32,494 nt of DNA from F23-D06 sp963603365 (GTDB taxonomy: Bacteria > Bacteroidota > Bacteroidia > Bacteroidales > WCHB1-69): positions 1 through 32,494 of the forward strand of contig CAVCMI010000031.1 of assembly GCA_963603365.1 (NCBI GenBank), in the 5' to 3' direction. This document shows positions 32,394-32,494 of this stretch, piece after piece (positions within the stretch are counted from its first letter, which is position 1; every line of letters begins with the position of its first letter). Below the pieces are notes generated by a model. That model had not been told where the DNA came from, did not search any database, and saw only the letters and a program-made list of their open reading frames with translations. The translations under genes and the position numbers were made by a program.

Positions 32394-32494
32394 AAAAGAT
32401 AGCTCTATTTTTTCTGTTCGTAAGCGGAGTGGCATTTGCCAATGCCCAAACGCTCATCTTAGGGTCTGCCACCAGCCCACAGTCGGGGTGTGCC
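32390..32494 (+). CDS. Secreted protein, N-terminal part (3' end outside window)
   Basis: 35 codons to the window edge. MKKIALFFLFVSGVAFANAQ is a clear signal peptide, followed by TLILGSATSPQSGCA. The protein is exported, but too little is present to place it in a family. It is 80 bp after the other secreted-protein gene. Confidence 0.75.
   Translation, partial: MKKIALFFLFVSGVAFANAQTLILGSATSPQSGCA

Overview
The window is chromosomal DNA from a member of the Bacteroidota, most likely Bacteroidales and possibly close to Prevotellaceae. The evidence is the gene content (Rho with a long charged N-terminal region, AtpB with a periplasmic N-terminal domain, a zinc-less L36, DUF362 ferredoxin, GIN-type adhesin domain) and repeated copies of the Bacteroidetes -7 promoter element TAnnTTTG just upstream of operons. 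Shine-Dalgarno sites are mostly absent. No rRNA, tRNA, CRISPR array or complete insertion sequence was found.

Layout. Positions 1-2300 (+) hold the end of a Fic/DOC-type protein, a PD-(D/E)XK nuclease-like protein, an MmcQ/YjbR protein and a DUF1294 membrane protein; this is the most accessory-looking part. Positions 2177-4916 (-) hold a short-chain dehydrogenase, a methyltransferase broken by a 23-bp tandem duplication, and a family 4 glycosyltransferase. Positions 5157-8418 (-) are a housekeeping operon hpt-adk-dxr-rsgA. A queA-like gene (+) converges on a small helix-hairpin-helix protein gene (-). Positions 10717-15746 (-) carry a DUF362 ferredoxin protein and, separately, an operon of outer-membrane-type protein, TatD, old-yellow-enzyme-like oxidoreductase and 2-hydroxyacid dehydrogenase.

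Positions 15851-17833 (-) hold atpB-atpE-atpF, i.e. only the membrane (Fo) part of ATP synthase, with a strong intrinsic terminator between atpE and atpF and another after atpF. Divergent from it is a two-gene half-size chromate transporter pair (+) with a canonical Bacteroidetes promoter. Then come a membrane/GIN-domain protein (-) and the set rho, serine hydrolase, PHP phosphatase (-).

Positions 25065-31417 (-) carry the distal part of the spc operon and the alpha operon: rpmD-rplO-secY-map-infA-rpmJ-rpsM-rpsK-rpsD-rpoA-rplQ, ending in a strong terminator. The cluster begins abruptly at rpmD; the usual upstream genes (rpsE, rplR, rplF and so on) are not there. In their place is a 5' leader of about 220 nt with its own -7 box and an internal intrinsic terminator. 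Two secreted-protein genes (+), the last cut by the window edge, follow.

The features most worth a second look are the two truncated conserved operons (ATP synthase and spc), their intrinsic-terminator hairpins placed where they could set gene ratios or attenuate transcription, the reversible-looking 23-bp duplication in the methyltransferase, and a Rho protein without the usual N-terminal Rho_N domain. I did not find a clearly new multi-gene defence or metabolic system.
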